Counted from the stretch's first letter, positions 1-14,100 are shown. The stretch is 64,000 nucleotides of DNA from Henricia sp. BOLD:AAB3569 (GCA_037783545.1 JBBELK010000096.1:3472001-3536000); one strand, 5' to 3'. A program made the numbers and translations. Notes: generated from the letters alone by a model not told the origin.

Positions 1-45
1 CTGTCAATTTTTCAGGACAAGTGCGGAATATAGACTGTTTGGAGC

Positions 46-3000
46 ATGCAAAATTTGAAGTTCGTCGGAAAATTTCTTGACTTCCAAAATTGCCGACGTT
101 TGGACCACACTTTGACCAAATTCCCGTCCCATACAAGACTGAGCATGCGCACGAGTGATCAGGAGTACACGGACAGCCACGGTCTGCAGAGCAGGTAGGA
201 AGCCCGAGCCCAGTTTTCCCTAAACTCTGAAATTTCTCGGCCATTTCCCGGCGAAAGTCTGTCAATTTTCCAGGACAAGTGCGGAATATAGACTGTTTGG
301 AGCATGCAAAATTTGAAGTTCGTCGGAAAATTTCTTGACTTCCAAATTTTCCGACGTTTGGACCACACTTTGACAAAATTCCCGTCCCAAACAAGACTGA
401 GCATGCGCACGAGTGATCAGGAGTACACGGACAGCCATAGTCTGCAGAGCAGGCAGGAAGCCCGAGCCCAGTTTTCCCTAAACTCTGAAATTTCTCGGCC
501 ATTTCCCTGCGAAAGTCTGTCAATTTTTCAGGACAAGTGCGGAATATAGACTGTTTGGAGCATGCAAAATTTGAAGTTCGTCGGAAAATTTCTTGACTTC
601 CAAATTTGCCGACGTTTGGACCACACTTTGACCAAATTTCCGTCCCAAACAAGACTGAGCATGCGCACGAGTGATCAGGAGTACACGGACAGCCATGGTC
701 TGCAGAGCAGGCAGGAAGCCCGAGCCCAGTTTTCCCTAAACTCTGAAATTCCTCGGCCATTTCCCGGCGAAAGTCTGTCAATTTTTCAGGACAAGTGCGG
801 AATATAGACTGTTTGGATCATGCAAAATTTGAAGTCCGTCGGAAAATTTTTTGACTTCCAAATTTGCCGACGTTTGGACCACACTTTGACAAATTCCCGT
901 CCCATACAAGACTGAGCATGCGCACGAGTGATCAGGAGTACACGGACAGCCACGGTCTGCAGAGCAGGCAGGAAGCCCGAGCCCAGTTTTCCCTAAACTC
1001 TGAAATTTCTCGGCCATTTCCCGGCGAAAGTCTGTCAATTTTTCAGGACAAGTGCGGAATATAGACTGTTTGGAGCATGCAAAATTTGAAGTTCGTCGGA
1101 AAATTTATTGACTTCCAAAATTGCCGACGTTTGGACCACACTTTGACCAAATTCCCGTCCCAAACAAGACTGAGCATGCGCACGAGTGATCAGGAGTACA
1201 CAGACAGCCATGGTCTGCAGAGCAGGCAGGAAGCCCGAGCCCAGTTTTCCCTAAACTCTGAAATTTCTCGGCCATTTCCCGGCGAAAGTCTGTCAATTTT
1301 TCAGGACAAGTGCGGAATATAGACTGTTTGGAGCATGCAAAATTTGAAGTCCGTCGGAAAATTTCTTGACTTCCAAATTTGCCGACGTTTGGACCACACT
1401 TTGACCAAATTCCCGTCCCATACAAGACTGAGCATGCGCACGAGTGATCAGGAGTACACGGACAGCCACGGTCTGCAGAGCAGGTAGGAAGCCCGAACCC
1501 AGTTTTCCCTAAACTCTGAAATTTCTCGGCCATTTCCCGGCGAAAGTCTGTCAATTTTTCAGGACAAGTGCGGAATATAGACTGTTTGGAGCATGCAAAA
1601 TTTGAAGTTCGTCGGAAAATTTCTTGACTTCCAAATTTTCCGACGTTTGGACCACACTTTGACAAAATTCCCGTCCCAAACAAGACTGAGCATGCGCACG
1701 AGTGATCAGGAGTACACAGACAGCCATGGTCTGCAGAGCAGGCAGGAAGCCCGAGCCCAGTTTTCCCTAAACTCTGAAATTTCTCGGCCATTTCCCGGCG
1801 AAAGTCTGTCAATTTTTCAGGACAAGTGCGGAATATAGACTGTTTGGAGCATGCAAAATTTGAAGTCCGTCGGAAAATTTCTTGACTTCCAAATTTGCCG
1901 ACGTTTGGACCACACTTTGACCAAATTCCCGTCCCATACAAGACTGAGCATGCGCACGAGTGATCAGGAGTACACGGACAGCCACGGTCTGCAGAGCAGG
2001 TAGGAAGCCCGAACCCAGTTTTCCCTAAACTCTGAAATTTCTCGGCCATTTCCCGGCGAAAGTCTGTCAATTTTTCAGGACAAGTGCGGAATATAGACTG
2101 TTTGGAGCATGCAAAATTTGAAGTTCGTCGGAAAATTTCTTGACTTCCAAATTTTCCGACGTTTGGACCACACTTTGACAAAATTCCCGTCCCAAACAAG
2201 ACTGAGCATGCGCACGAGTGATCAGGAGTACACAGACAGCCATGGTCTGCAGAGCAGGCAGGAAGCCCGAGCCCAGTTTTCCCTAAACTCTGAAATTTCT
2301 CGGCCATTTCCCGGCGAAAGTCTGTCAATTTTTCAGGACAAGTGCGGAATATAGACTGTTTGGAGCATGCAAAATTTGAAGTCCGTCGGAAAATTTCTTG
2401 ACTTCCAAATTTGCCGACGTTTGGACCACACTTTGACCAAATTCCCGTCCCATACAAGACTGAGCATGCGCACGAGTGATCAGGAGTACACGGACAGCCA
2501 CGGTCTGCAGAGCAGGTAGGAAGCCCGAACCCAGTTTTCCCTAAACTCTGAAATTTCTCGGCCATTTCCCGGCGAAAGTCTGTCAATTTTTCAGGACAAG
2601 TGCGGAATATAGACTGTTTGGAGCATGCAAAATTTGAAGTTCGTCGGAAAATTTCTTGACTTCCAAATTTTCCGACGTTTGGACCACACTTTGACAAAAT
2701 TCCCGTCCCAAACAAGACTGAGCATGCGCACGAGTGATCAGGAGTACACGGACAGCCATGGTCTGCAGAGCAGGCGGGAAGCCCGAGCCCAGTTTTCCCT
2801 AAACTCTGAAATTTCTCGGCCATTTCCCTGCGAAAGTCTGTCAATTTTTCAGGACAAGTGCGGAATATAGACTGTTTGGAGCATGCAAAATTTGAAGTTC
2901 GTCGGAAAATTTTTTGACTTCCAAATTTGCCGACGTTTGGACCACACTTTGACCAAATTCCCGTCCCAAACAAGACTGAGCATGCGCACGAGTGATCAGG

Positions 3001-6000
3001 AGTACACGGACAGCCATGGTCTGCAGAGCAGGCAGGAAGCCCGAGCCCAGTTTTCCCTAAACTCTGAAATTTCTCGGCCATTTCCCGGCGAAAGTCTGTC
3101 AATTTTTCAGGACAAGTGCGGAATATAGACTGTTTAGAGCATGCAAAATTTGAAGTCCGTCGGAAAATTTCTTGACTTCCAAAATTGCCGACCTTTGGAC
3201 TACACTTTGACCAAATTCCCGTCCCATACAAGACTGAGCATGCGCACGAGTGATCAGGAGTACACGGACAGCCATGGTCTGCAGAGCAGGCAGGAAGCCC
3301 GAGCCCAGTTTTCCCTAAACTCTGAAATTTCTCGGCCATTTCCCGGCGAAAGTCTGTCAATTTTCCAGGACAAGTGCGGAATATAGACTGTTTGGAGCAT
3401 GCAAAATTTGAAGTTCGTCGGAAAATTTCTTGACTTCCAAATTTTCCGACGTTTGGACCACACTTTGACAAAATTCCCGTCCCAAACAAGACTGAGCATG
3501 CGCACGAGTGATCAGGAGTACACGGACAGCCATGGTCTGCAGAGCAGGCAGGAAGCCCGAGCCCAGTTTTCCCTAAACTCTGAAATTTCTCGGCCATTTC
3601 CCTGCGAAAGTCTGTCAATTTTTCAGGACAAGTGCGGAATTTAGACTGTTTGGAGCATGCAAAATTTGAAGTTCGTCGGAAAATTTCTTGACTTCCAAAT
3701 TTGCCGACGTTTGGACCACACTTTGACCAAATTTCCGTCCCAAACAAGACTGAGCATGCGCACGAGTGATCAGGAGTACACGGACAGCCATGGTCTGCAG
3801 AGCAGGCAGGAAGCCCGAGCCCAGTTTTCCCTAAACTCTGAAATTCCTCGGCCATTTCCCGGCGAAAGTCTGTCAATTTTTCAGGACAAGTGCGGAATAT
3901 AGACTGTTTGGATCATGCAAAATTTGAAGTCCGTCGGAAAATTTTTTGACTTCCAAATTTGCCGACGTTTGGACCACACTTTGACAAATTCCCGTCCCAT
4001 ACAAGACTGAGCATGCGCACGAGTGATCAGGAGTACACGGACAGCCACGGTCTGCAGAGCAGGTAGGAAGCCCGAGCCCAGTTTTCCCTAAACTCTGAAA
4101 TTTCTCGGCCATTTCCCGGCGAAAGTCTGTCAATTTTCCAGGACAAGTGCGGAATATAGACTGTTTGGAGCATGCAAAATTTGAAGTTCGTCGGAAAATT
4201 TCTTGACTTCCAAATTTTCCGACGTTTGGACCACACTTTGACAAAATTCCCGTCCCAAACAAGACTGAGCATGCGCACGAGTGATCAGGAGTACACGGAC
4301 AGCCATGGTCTGCAGAGCAGGCAGGAAGCCCGAGCCCAGTTTTCCCTAAACTCTGAAATTTCTCGGCCATTTCCCTGCGAAAGTCTGTCAATTTTTCAGG
4401 ACAAGTGCGGAATATAGACTGTTTGGAGCATGCAAAATTTGAAGTTCGTCGGAAAATTTCTTGACTTCCAAATTTGCCGACGTTTGGACCACACTTTGAC
4501 CAAATTTCCGTCCCAAACAAGACTGAGCATGCGCACGAGTGATCAGGAGTACACGGACAGCCATGGTCTGCAGAGCAGGCAGGAAGCCCGAGCCCAGTTT
4601 TCCCTAAACTCTGAAATTCCTCGGCCATTTCCCGGCGAAAGTCTGTCAATTTTTCAGGACAAGTGCGGAATATAGACTGTTTGGATCATGCAAAATTTGA
4701 AGTCCGTCGGAAAATTTTTTGACTTCCAAATTTGCCGACGTTTGGACCACACTTTGACAAATTCCCGTCCCATACAAGACTGAGCATGCGCACGAGTGAT
4801 CAGGAGTACACGGACAGCCACGGTCTGCAGAGCAGGCAGGAAGCCCGAGCCCAGTTTTCCCTAAACTCTGAAATTTCTCGGCCATTTCCCGGCGAAAGTC
4901 TGTCAATTTTTCAGGACAAGTGCGGAATATAGACTGTTTGGAGCATGCAAAATTTGAAGTTCGTCGGAAAATTTATTGACTTCCAAAATTGCCGACGTTT
5001 GGACCACACTTTGACCAAATTCCCGTCCCAAACAAGACTGAGCATGCGCACGAGTGATCAGGAGTACACAGACAGCCATGGTCTGCAGAGCAGGCAGGAA
5101 GCCCGAGCCCAGTTTTCCCTAAACTCTGAAATTTCTCGGCCATTTCCCGGCGAAAGTCTGTCAATTTTTCAGGACAAGTGCGGAATATAGACTGTTTGGA
5201 GCATGCAAAATTTGAAGTCCGTCGGAAAATTTCTTGACTTCCAAATTTGCCGACGTTTGGACCACACTTTGACCAAATTCCCGTCCCATACAAGACTGAG
5301 CATGCGCACGAGTGATCAGGAGTACACGGACAGCCACGGTCTGCAGAGCAGGTAGGAAGCCCGAACCCAGTTTTCCCTAAACTCTGAAATTTCTCGGCCA
5401 TTTCCCGGCGAAAGTCTGTCAATTTTTCAGGACAAGTGCGGAATATAGACTGTTTGGAGCATGCAAAATTTGAAGTTCGTCGGAAAATTTCTTGACTTCC
5501 AAATTTTCCGACGTTTGGACCACACTTTGACAAAATTCCCGTCCCAAACAAGACTGAGCATGCGCACGAGTGATCAGGAGTACACAGACAGCCATGGTCT
5601 GCAGAGCAGGCAGGAAGCCCGAGCCCAGTTTTCCCTAAACTCTGAAATTTCTCGGCCATTTCCCGGCGAAAGTCTGTCAATTTTTCAGGACAAGTGCGGA
5701 ATATAGACTGTTTGGAGCATGCAAAATTTGAAGTCCGTCGGAAAATTTCTTGACTTCCAAATTTGCCGACGTTTGGACCACACTTTGACCAAATTCCCGT
5801 CCCATACAAGACTGAGCATGCGCACGAGTGATCAGGAGTACACGGACAGCCACGGTCTGCAGAGCAGGTAGGAAGCCCGAACCCAGTTTTCCCTAAACTC
5901 TGAAATTTCTCGGCCATTTCCCGGCGAAAGTCTGTCAATTTTTCAGGACAAGTGCGGAATATAGACTGTTTGGAGCATGCAAAATTTGAAGTTCGTCGGA

Positions 6001-7008
6001 AAATTTCTTGACTTCCAAATTTTCCGACGTTTGGACCACACTTTGACAAAATTCCCGTCCCAAACAAGACTGAGCATGCGCACGAGTGATCAGGAGTACA
6101 CGGACAGCCATGGTCTGCAGAGCAGGCGGGAAGCCCGAGCCCAGTTTTCCCTAAACTCTGAAATTTCTCGGCCATTTCCCTGCGAAAGTCTGTCAATTTT
6201 TCAGGACAAGTGCGGAATATAGACTGTTTGGAGCATGCAAAATTTGAAGTTCGTCGGAAAATTTCTTGACTTCCAAATTTGCCGACGTTTGGACCACACT
6301 TTGACCAAATTCCCGTCCCAAACAAGACTGAGCATGCGCACGAGTGATCAGGAGTACACGGACAGCCATGGTCTGCAGAGCAGGCAGGAAGCCCGAGCCC
6401 AGTTTTCCCTAAACTCTGAAATTTCTCGGCCATTTCCCGGCGAAAGTCTGTCAATTTTTCAGGACAAGTGCGGAATATAGACTGTTTGGAGCATGCAAAA
6501 TTTGAAGTCCGTCGGAAAATTTCTTGACTTCCAAAATTGCCGACCTTTGGACTACACTTTGACCAAATTCCCGTCCCATACAAGACTGAGCATGCGCACG
6601 AGTGATCAGGAGTACACGGACAGCCATGGTCTGCAGAGCAGGCAGGAAGCCCGAGCCCAGTTTTCCCTAAACTCTGAAATTTCTCGGCCATTTCCCGGCG
6701 AAAGTCTGTCAATTTTTCAGGACAAGTGCGGAATATAGACTGTTTGGAGCATGCAAAATTTGAAGTTCGTCGGAAAATTTATTGACTTCCAAATTTGCCG
6801 ACGTTTGGACCACACTTTGACAAAATTCCCGTCCCAAACAAGACTGAGCATGCGCACGAGTGATCAGGAGTACACGGACAGCCATGGTCTGCAGAGCAGG
6901 CAGGAAGCCCGAGCCCAGTTTTCCCTAAACTCTGAAATTTCTCGGCCATTTCCCGGCGAAAGTCTGTCAATTTGTCAGGACAAGTGCGGAATATAGACTG
7001 TTTGGAGC
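46..7008. repeat. Higher-order repeat block, copy A (27 monomers)
   Basis: The order of variant monomers from 46 to 7008 recurs at 9330-15776. Monomers from 2367 on match those 8768 bp downstream one for one; monomers from 46 to 1850 match those 9284 bp downstream. The 516-bp difference is one extra pair of monomers (1851-2366) in this copy. Private variants support real copying rather than convergence: TGTTTAGAGC before the monomer at 3141 recurs before 11909, and GCGGAATTTAGAC near 3635 recurs near 12404. A hybrid 257-bp monomer at 3915 recurs at 12683. Confidence 0.85.
321..356. repeat. Dyad (hairpin-forming) motif inside the satellite monomer
   Basis: Representative copy. The left arm CGTCGGAAAATTT (321-333) and right arm AAATTTTCCGACG (344-356) are perfect 13-bp inverted repeats around the 10-base centre CTTGACTTCC. 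Most monomers have the same dyad with one mismatch (AAATTTGCCGACG), and some with two. It is the clearest internal symmetry in the monomer and could be a protein-binding or cruciform site; this is inference. Confidence 0.8.
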
Positions 7009-7524
7009 ATGCAAAATTTGAAGTTCGTTGGAAAATTTCTTGACTTCCAAATTTGCCGACGTTTGGACCACACTTTGACCAAATTCCCGTCCCAAACAAG
7101 ACTGAGCATGCGCACGAGTGATCAGGAGTACACGGACAGCCACGGTCTGCAGAGCAGGTAGGAAGCCCGAGCCCAGTTTTCCCTAAACTCTGAAATTTCT
7201 CGGCCATTTCCCGGCGAAAGTCTGTCAATTTTTCAGGACAAGTGCGGAATATAGACTGTTTGGAGCATGCAAAATTTGAAGTTCGTCGGAAAATTTCTTG
7301 ACTTCCAAATTTTCCGACGTTTGGACCACACTTTGACAAAATTCCCGTCCCAAACAAGACTGAGCATGCGCACGAGTGATCAGGAGTACACGGACAGCCA
7401 TGGTCTGCAGAGCAGGCAGGAAGCCCGAGCCCAGTATTCCCTAAACTCTGAAATTTCTCGGCCATTTCCCTGCGAAAGTCTGTCAATTTTTCAGGACAAG
7501 TGCGGAATATAGACTGTTTGGAGC

Positions 7525-10500
7525 ATGCAAAATTTGAAGTTCGTCGGAAAATTTCTTGACTTCCAAAATTGCCGACGTTTGGACCACACTTTGACCAAAT
7601 TCCCGTCCCATACAAGACTGAGCATGCGCACGAGTGATCAGGAGTACACGGACAGCCACGGTCTGCAGAGCAGGTAGGAAGCCCGAGCCCAGTTTTCCCT
7701 AAACTCTGAAATTTCTCGGCCATTTCCCGGCGAAAGTCTGTCAATTTTCCAGGACAAGTGCGGAATATAGACTGTTTGGAGCATGCAAAATTTGAAGTTC
7801 GTCGGAAAATTTCTTGACTTCCAAATTTTCCGACGTTTGGACCACACTTTGACAAAATTCCCGTCCCAAACAAGACTGAGCATGCGCACGAGTGATCAGG
7901 AGTACACGGACAGCCATGGTCTGCAGAGCAGGCAGGAAGCCCGAGCCCAGTTTTCCCTAAACTCTGAAATTTCTCGGCCATTTCCCTGCGAAAGTCTGTC
8001 AATTTTTCAGGACAAGTGCGGAATATAGACTGTTTGGAGCATGCAAAATTTGAAGTTCGTCGGAAAATTTCTTGACTTCCAAATTTGCCGACGTTTGGAC
8101 CACACTTTGACCAAATTTCCGTCCCAAACAAGACTGAGCATGCGCACGAGTGATCAGGAGTACACGGACAGCCATGGTCTGCAGAGCAGGCAGGAAGCCC
8201 GAGCCCAGTTTTCCCTAAACTCTGAAATTCCTCGGCCATTTCCCGGCGAAAGTCTGTCAATTTTTCAGGACAAGTGCGGAATATAGACTGTTTGGATCAT
8301 GCAAAATTTGAAGTCCGTCGGAAAATTTTTTGACTTCCAAATTTGCCGACGTTTGGACCACACTTTGACAAATTCCCGTCCCATACAAGACTGAGCATGC
8401 GCACGAGTGATCAGGAGTACACGGACAGCCACGGTCTGCAGAGCAGGCAGGAAGCCCGAGCCCAGTTTTCCCTAAACTCTGAAATTTCTCGGCCATTTCC
8501 CGGCGAAAGTCTGTCAATTTTTCAGGACAAGTGCGGAATATAGACTGTTTGGAGCATGCAAAATTTGAAGTTCGTCGGAAAATTTATTGACTTCCAAAAT
8601 TGCCGACGTTTGGACCACACTTTGACCAAATTCCCGTCCCAAACAAGACTGAGCATGCGCACGAGTGATCAGGAGTACACAGACAGCCATGGTCTGCAGA
8701 GCAGGCAGGAAGCCCGAGCCCAGTTTTCCCTAAACTCTGAAATTTCTCGGCCATTTCCCGGCGAAAGTCTGTCAATTTTTCAGGACAAGTGTGGAATATA
8801 GACTGTTTGGAGCATGCAAAATTTGAAGTCCGTCGGAAAATTTCTTGACTTCCAAATTTGCCGACGTTTGGACCACACTTTGACCAAATTCCCGTCCCAT
8901 ACAAGACTAAGCATGCGCACGAGTGATCAGGAGTACACGGACAGCCACGGTCTGCAGAGCAGGTAGGAAGCCCGAACCCAGTTTTCCCTAAACTCTGAAA
9001 TTTCTCGGCCATTTCCCGGCGAAAGTCTGTCAATTTTTCAGGACAAGTGCGGAATATAGACTGTTTGGAGCATGCAAAATTTGAAGTTCGTCGGAAAATT
9101 TCTTGACTTCCAAATTTTCCGACGTTTGGACCACACTTTGACAAAATTCCCGTCCCAAACAAGACTGAGCATGCGCACGAGTGATCAGGAGTACACAGAC
9201 AGCCATGGTCTGCAGAGCAGGCAGGAAGCCCGAGCCCAGTTTTCCCTAAACTCTGAAATTTCTCGGCCATTTCCCGGCGAAAGTCTGTCAATTTTTCAGG
9301 ACAAGTGCGGAATATAGACTGTTTGGAGCATGCAAAATTTGAAGTTCGTCGGAAAATTTCTTGACTTCCAAAATTGCCGACGTTTGGACCACACTTTGAC
9401 CAAATTCCCGTCCCATACAAGACTGAGCATGCGCACGAGTGATCAGGAGTACACGGACAGCCACGGTCTGCAGAGCAGGTAGGAAGCCCGAGCCCAGTTT
9501 TCCCTAAACTCTGAAATTTCTCGGCCATTTCCCGGCGAAAGTCTGTCAATTTTCCAGGACAAGTGCGGAATATAGACTGTTTGGAGCATGCAAAATTTGA
9601 AGTTCGTCGGAAAATTTCTTGACTTCCAAATTTTCCGACGTTTGGACCACACTTTGACAAAATTCCCGTCCCAAACAAGACTGAGCATGCGCACGAGTGA
9701 TCAGGAGTACACGGACAGCCATGGTCTGCAGAGCAGGCAGGAAGCCCGAGCCCAGTTTTCCCTAAACTCTGAAATTTCTCGGCCATTTCCCTGCGAAAGT
9801 CTGTCAATTTTTCAGGACAAGTGCGGAATATAGACTGTTTGGAGCATGCAAAATTTGAAGTTCGTCGGAAAATTTCTTGACTTCCAAATTTGCCGACGTT
9901 TGGACCACACTTTGACCAAATTTCCGTCCCAAACAAGACTGAGCATGCGCACGAGTGATCAGGAGTACACGGACAGCCATGGTCTGCAGAGCAGGCAGGA
10001 AGCCCGAGCCCAGTTTTCCCTAAACTCTGAAATTCCTCGGCCATTTCCCGGCGAAAGTCTGTCAATTTTTCAGGACAAGTGCGGAATATAGACTGTTTGG
10101 ATCATGCAAAATTTGAAGTCCGTCGGAAAATTTTTTGACTTCCAAATTTGCCGACGTTTGGACCACACTTTGACAAATTCCCGTCCCATACAAGACTGAG
10201 CATGCGCACGAGTGATCATGAGTACACGGACAGCCACGGTCTGCAGAGCAGGCAGGAAGCCCGAGCCCAGTTTTCCCTAAACTCTGAAATTTCTCGGCCA
10301 TTTCCCGGCGAAAGTCTGTCAATTTTTCAGGACAAGTGCGGAATATAGACTGTTTGGAGCATGCAAAATTTGAAGTTCGTCGGAAAATTTATTGACTTCC
10401 AAAATTGCCGACGTTTGGACCACACTTTGACCAAATTCCCGTCCCAAACAAGACTGAGCATGCGCACGAGTGATCAGGAGTACACAGACAGCCATGGTCT

Positions 10501-11134
10501 GCAGAGCAGGCAGGAAGCCCGAGCCCAGTTTTCCCTAAACTCTGAAATTTCTCGGCCATTTCCCGGCGAAAGTCTGTCAATTTTTCAGGACAAGTGCGGA
10601 ATATAGACTGTTTGGAGCATGCAAAATTTGAAGTCCGTCGGAAAATTTCTTGACTTCCAAATTTGCCGACGTTTGGACCACACTTTGACCAAATTCCCGT
10701 CCCATACAAGACTGAGCATGCGCACGAGTGATCAGGAGTACACGGACAGCCACGGTCTGCAGAGCAGGTAGGAAGCCCGAACCCAGTTTTCCCTAAACTC
10801 TGAAATTTCTCGGCCATTTCCCGGCGAAAGTCTGTCAATTTTTCAGGACAAGTGCGGAATATAGACTGTTTGGAGCATGCAAAATTTGAAGTTCGTCGGA
10901 AAATTTCTTGACTTCCAAATTTTCCGACGTTTGGACCACACTTTGACAAAATTCCCGTCCCAAACAAGACTGAGCATGCGCACGAGTGATCAGGAGTACA
11001 CAGACAGCCATGGTCTGCAGAGCAGGCAGGAAGCCCGAGCCCAGTTTTCCCTAAACTCTGAAATTTCTCGGCCATTTCCCGGCGAAAGTCTGTCAATTTT
11101 TCAGGACAAGTGCGGAATATAGACTGTTTGGAGC
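7525..11134. repeat. Tandem pair of 1805-bp 7-monomer higher-order repeats
   Basis: Seven monomer types in the same order occupy 7525-9329 and 9330-11134, and again 46-1850. Each set is 7 x 258 minus 1 bp, the missing base being in the fourth monomer (starts 8299, 10104, 820). The set begins with a monomer carrying GCAGGTAGGAAG and CAATTTTCCAGG and ends with one carrying GTACACAGACAGCC. Confidence 0.85.
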
Positions 11135-14100
11135 ATGCAAAATTTGAAGTCCGTCGGAAAATTTCTTGACTTCCAAATTTGCCGACGTTTGGACCACACT
11201 TTGACCAAATTCCCGTCCCATACAAGACTGAGCATGCGCACGAGTGATCAGGAGTACACGGACAGCCACGGTCTGCAGAGCAGGTAGGAAGCCCGAACCC
11301 AGTTTTCCCTAAACTCTGAAATTTCTCGGCCATTTCCCGGCGAAAGTCTGTCAATTTTTCAGGACAAGTGCGGAATATAGACTGTTTGGAGCATGCAAAA
11401 TTTGAAGTTCGTCGGAAAATTTCTTGACTTCCAAATTTTCCGACGTTTGGACCACACTTTGACAAAATTCCCGTCCCAAACAAGACTGAGCATGCGCACG
11501 AGTGATCAGGAGTACACGGACAGCCATGGTCTGCAGAGCAGGCGGGAAGCCCGAGCCCAGTTTTCCCTAAACTCTGAAATTTCTCGGCCATTTCCCTGCG
11601 AAAGTCTGTCAATTTTTCAGGACAAGTGCGGAATATAGACTGTTTGGAGCATGCAAAATTTGAAGTTCGTCGGAAAATTTCTTGACTTCCAAATTTGCCG
11701 ACGTTTGGACCACACTTTGACCAAATTCCCGTCCCAAACAAGACTGAGCATGCGCACGAGTGATCAGGAGTACACGGACAGCCATGGTCTGCAGAGCAGG
11801 CAGGAAGCCCGAGCCCAGTTTTCCCTAAACTCTGAAATTTCTCGGCCATTTCCCGGCGAAAGTCTGTCAATTTTTCAGGACAAGTGCGGAATATAGACTG
11901 TTTAGAGCATGCAAAATTTGAAGTCCGTCGGAAAATTTCTTGACTTCCAAAATTGCCGACCTTTGGACTACACTTTGACCAAATTCCCGTCCCATACAAG
12001 ACTGAGCATGCGCACGAGTGATCAGGAGTACACGGACAGCCATGGTCTGCAGAGCAGGCAGGAAGCCCGAGCCCAGTTTTCCCTAAACTCTGAAATTTCT
12101 CGGCCATTTCCCGGCGAAAGTCTGTCAATTTTCCAGGACAAGTGCGGAATATAGACTGTTTGGAGCATGCAAAATTTGAAGTTCGTCGGAAAATTTCTTG
12201 ACTTCCAAATTTTCCGACGTTTGGACCACACTTTGACAAAATTCCCGTCCCAAACAAGACTGAGCATGCGCACGAGTGATCAGGAGTACACGGACAGCCA
12301 TGGTCTGCAGAGCAGGCAGGAAGCCCGAGCCCAGTTTTCCCTAAACTCTGAAATTTCTCGGCCATTTCCCTGCGAAAGTCTGTCAATTTTTCAGGACAAG
12401 TGCGGAATTTAGACTGTTTGGAGCATGCAAAATTTGAAGTTCGTCGGAAAATTTCTTGACTTCCAAATTTGCCGACGTTTGGACCACACTTTGACCAAAT
12501 TTCCGTCCCAAACAAGACTGAGCATGCGCACGAGTGATCAGGAGTACACGGACAGCCATGGTCTGCAGAGCAGGCAGGAAGCCCGAGCCCAGTTTTCCCT
12601 AAACTCTGAAATTCCTCGGCCATTTCCCGGCGAAAGTCTGTCAATTTTTCAGGACAAGTGCGGAATATAGACTGTTTGGATCATGCAAAATTTGAAGTCC
12701 GTCGGAAAATTTTTTGACTTCCAAATTTGCCGACGTTTGGACCACACTTTGACAAATTCCCGTCCCATACAAGACTGAGCATGCGCACGAGTGATCAGGA
12801 GTACACGGACAGCCACGGTCTGCAGAGCAGGTAGGAAGCCCGAGCCCAGTTTTCCCTAAACTCTGAAATTTCTCGGCCATTTCCCGGCGAAAGTCTGTCA
12901 ATTTTCCAGGACAAGTGCGGAATATAGACTGTTTGGAGCATGCAAAATTTGAAGTTCGTCGGAAAATTTCTTGACTTCCAAATTTTCCGACGTTTGGACC
13001 ACACTTTGACAAAATTCCCGTCCCAAACAAGACTGAGCATGCGCACGAGTGATCAGGAGTACACGGACAGCCATGGTCTGCAGAGCAGGCAGGAAGCCCG
13101 AGCCCAGTTTTCCCTAAACTCTGAAATTTCTCGGCCATTTCCCTGCGAAAGTCTGTCAATTTTTCAGGACAAGTGCGGAATATAGACTGTTTGGAGCATG
13201 CAAAATTTGAAGTTCGTCGGAAAATTTCTTGACTTCCAAATTTGCCGACGTTTGGACCACACTTTGACCAAATTTCCGTCCCAAACAAGACTGAGCATGC
13301 GCACGAGTGATCAGGAGTACACGGACAGCCATGGTCTGCAGAGCAGGCAGGAAGCCCGAGCCCAGTTTTCCCTAAACTCTGAAATTCCTCGGCCATTTCC
13401 CGGCGAAAGTCTGTCAATTTTTCAGGACAAGTGCGGAATATAGACTGTTTGGATCATGCAAAATTTGAAGTCCGTCGGAAAATTTTTTGACTTCCAAATT
13501 TGCCGACGTTTGGACCACACTTTGACAAATTCCCGTCCCATACAAGACTGAGCATGCGCACGAGTGATCAGGAGTACACGGACAGCCACGGTCTGCAGAG
13601 CAGGCAGGAAGCCCGAGCCCAGTTTTCCCTAAACTCTGAAATTTCTCGGCCATTTCCCGGCGAAAGTCTGTCAATTTTTCAGGACAAGTGCGGAATATAG
13701 ACTGTTTGGAGCATGCAAAATTTGAAGTTCGTCGGAAAATTTATTGACTTCCAAAATTGCCGACGTTTGGACCACACTTTGACCAAATTCCCGTCCCAAA
13801 CAAGACTGAGCATGCGCACGAGTGATCAGGAGTACACAGACAGCCATGGTCTGCAGAGCAGGCAGGAAGCCCGAGCCCAGTTTTCCCTAAACTCTGAAAT
13901 TTCTCGGCCATTTCCCGGCGAAAGTCTGTCAATTTTTCAGGACAAGTGCGGAATATAGACTGTTTGGAGCATGCAAAATTTGAAGTCCGTCGGAAAATTT
14001 CTTGACTTCCAAATTTGCCGACGTTTGGACCACACTTTGACCAAATTCCCGTCCCATACAAGACTGAGCATGCGCACGAGTGATCAGGAGTACACGGACA

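Noticed and set aside
1105-3876. 923-codon minus-strand frame, cysteine-rich 86-residue repeats, as a real gene
   Set aside because: It follows from a 258-bp period with one open frame; frames on the other strand and in other phases are also open. Frameshifting deletions and stop-creating changes are spread freely, and there is no start context, signal or intron structure.
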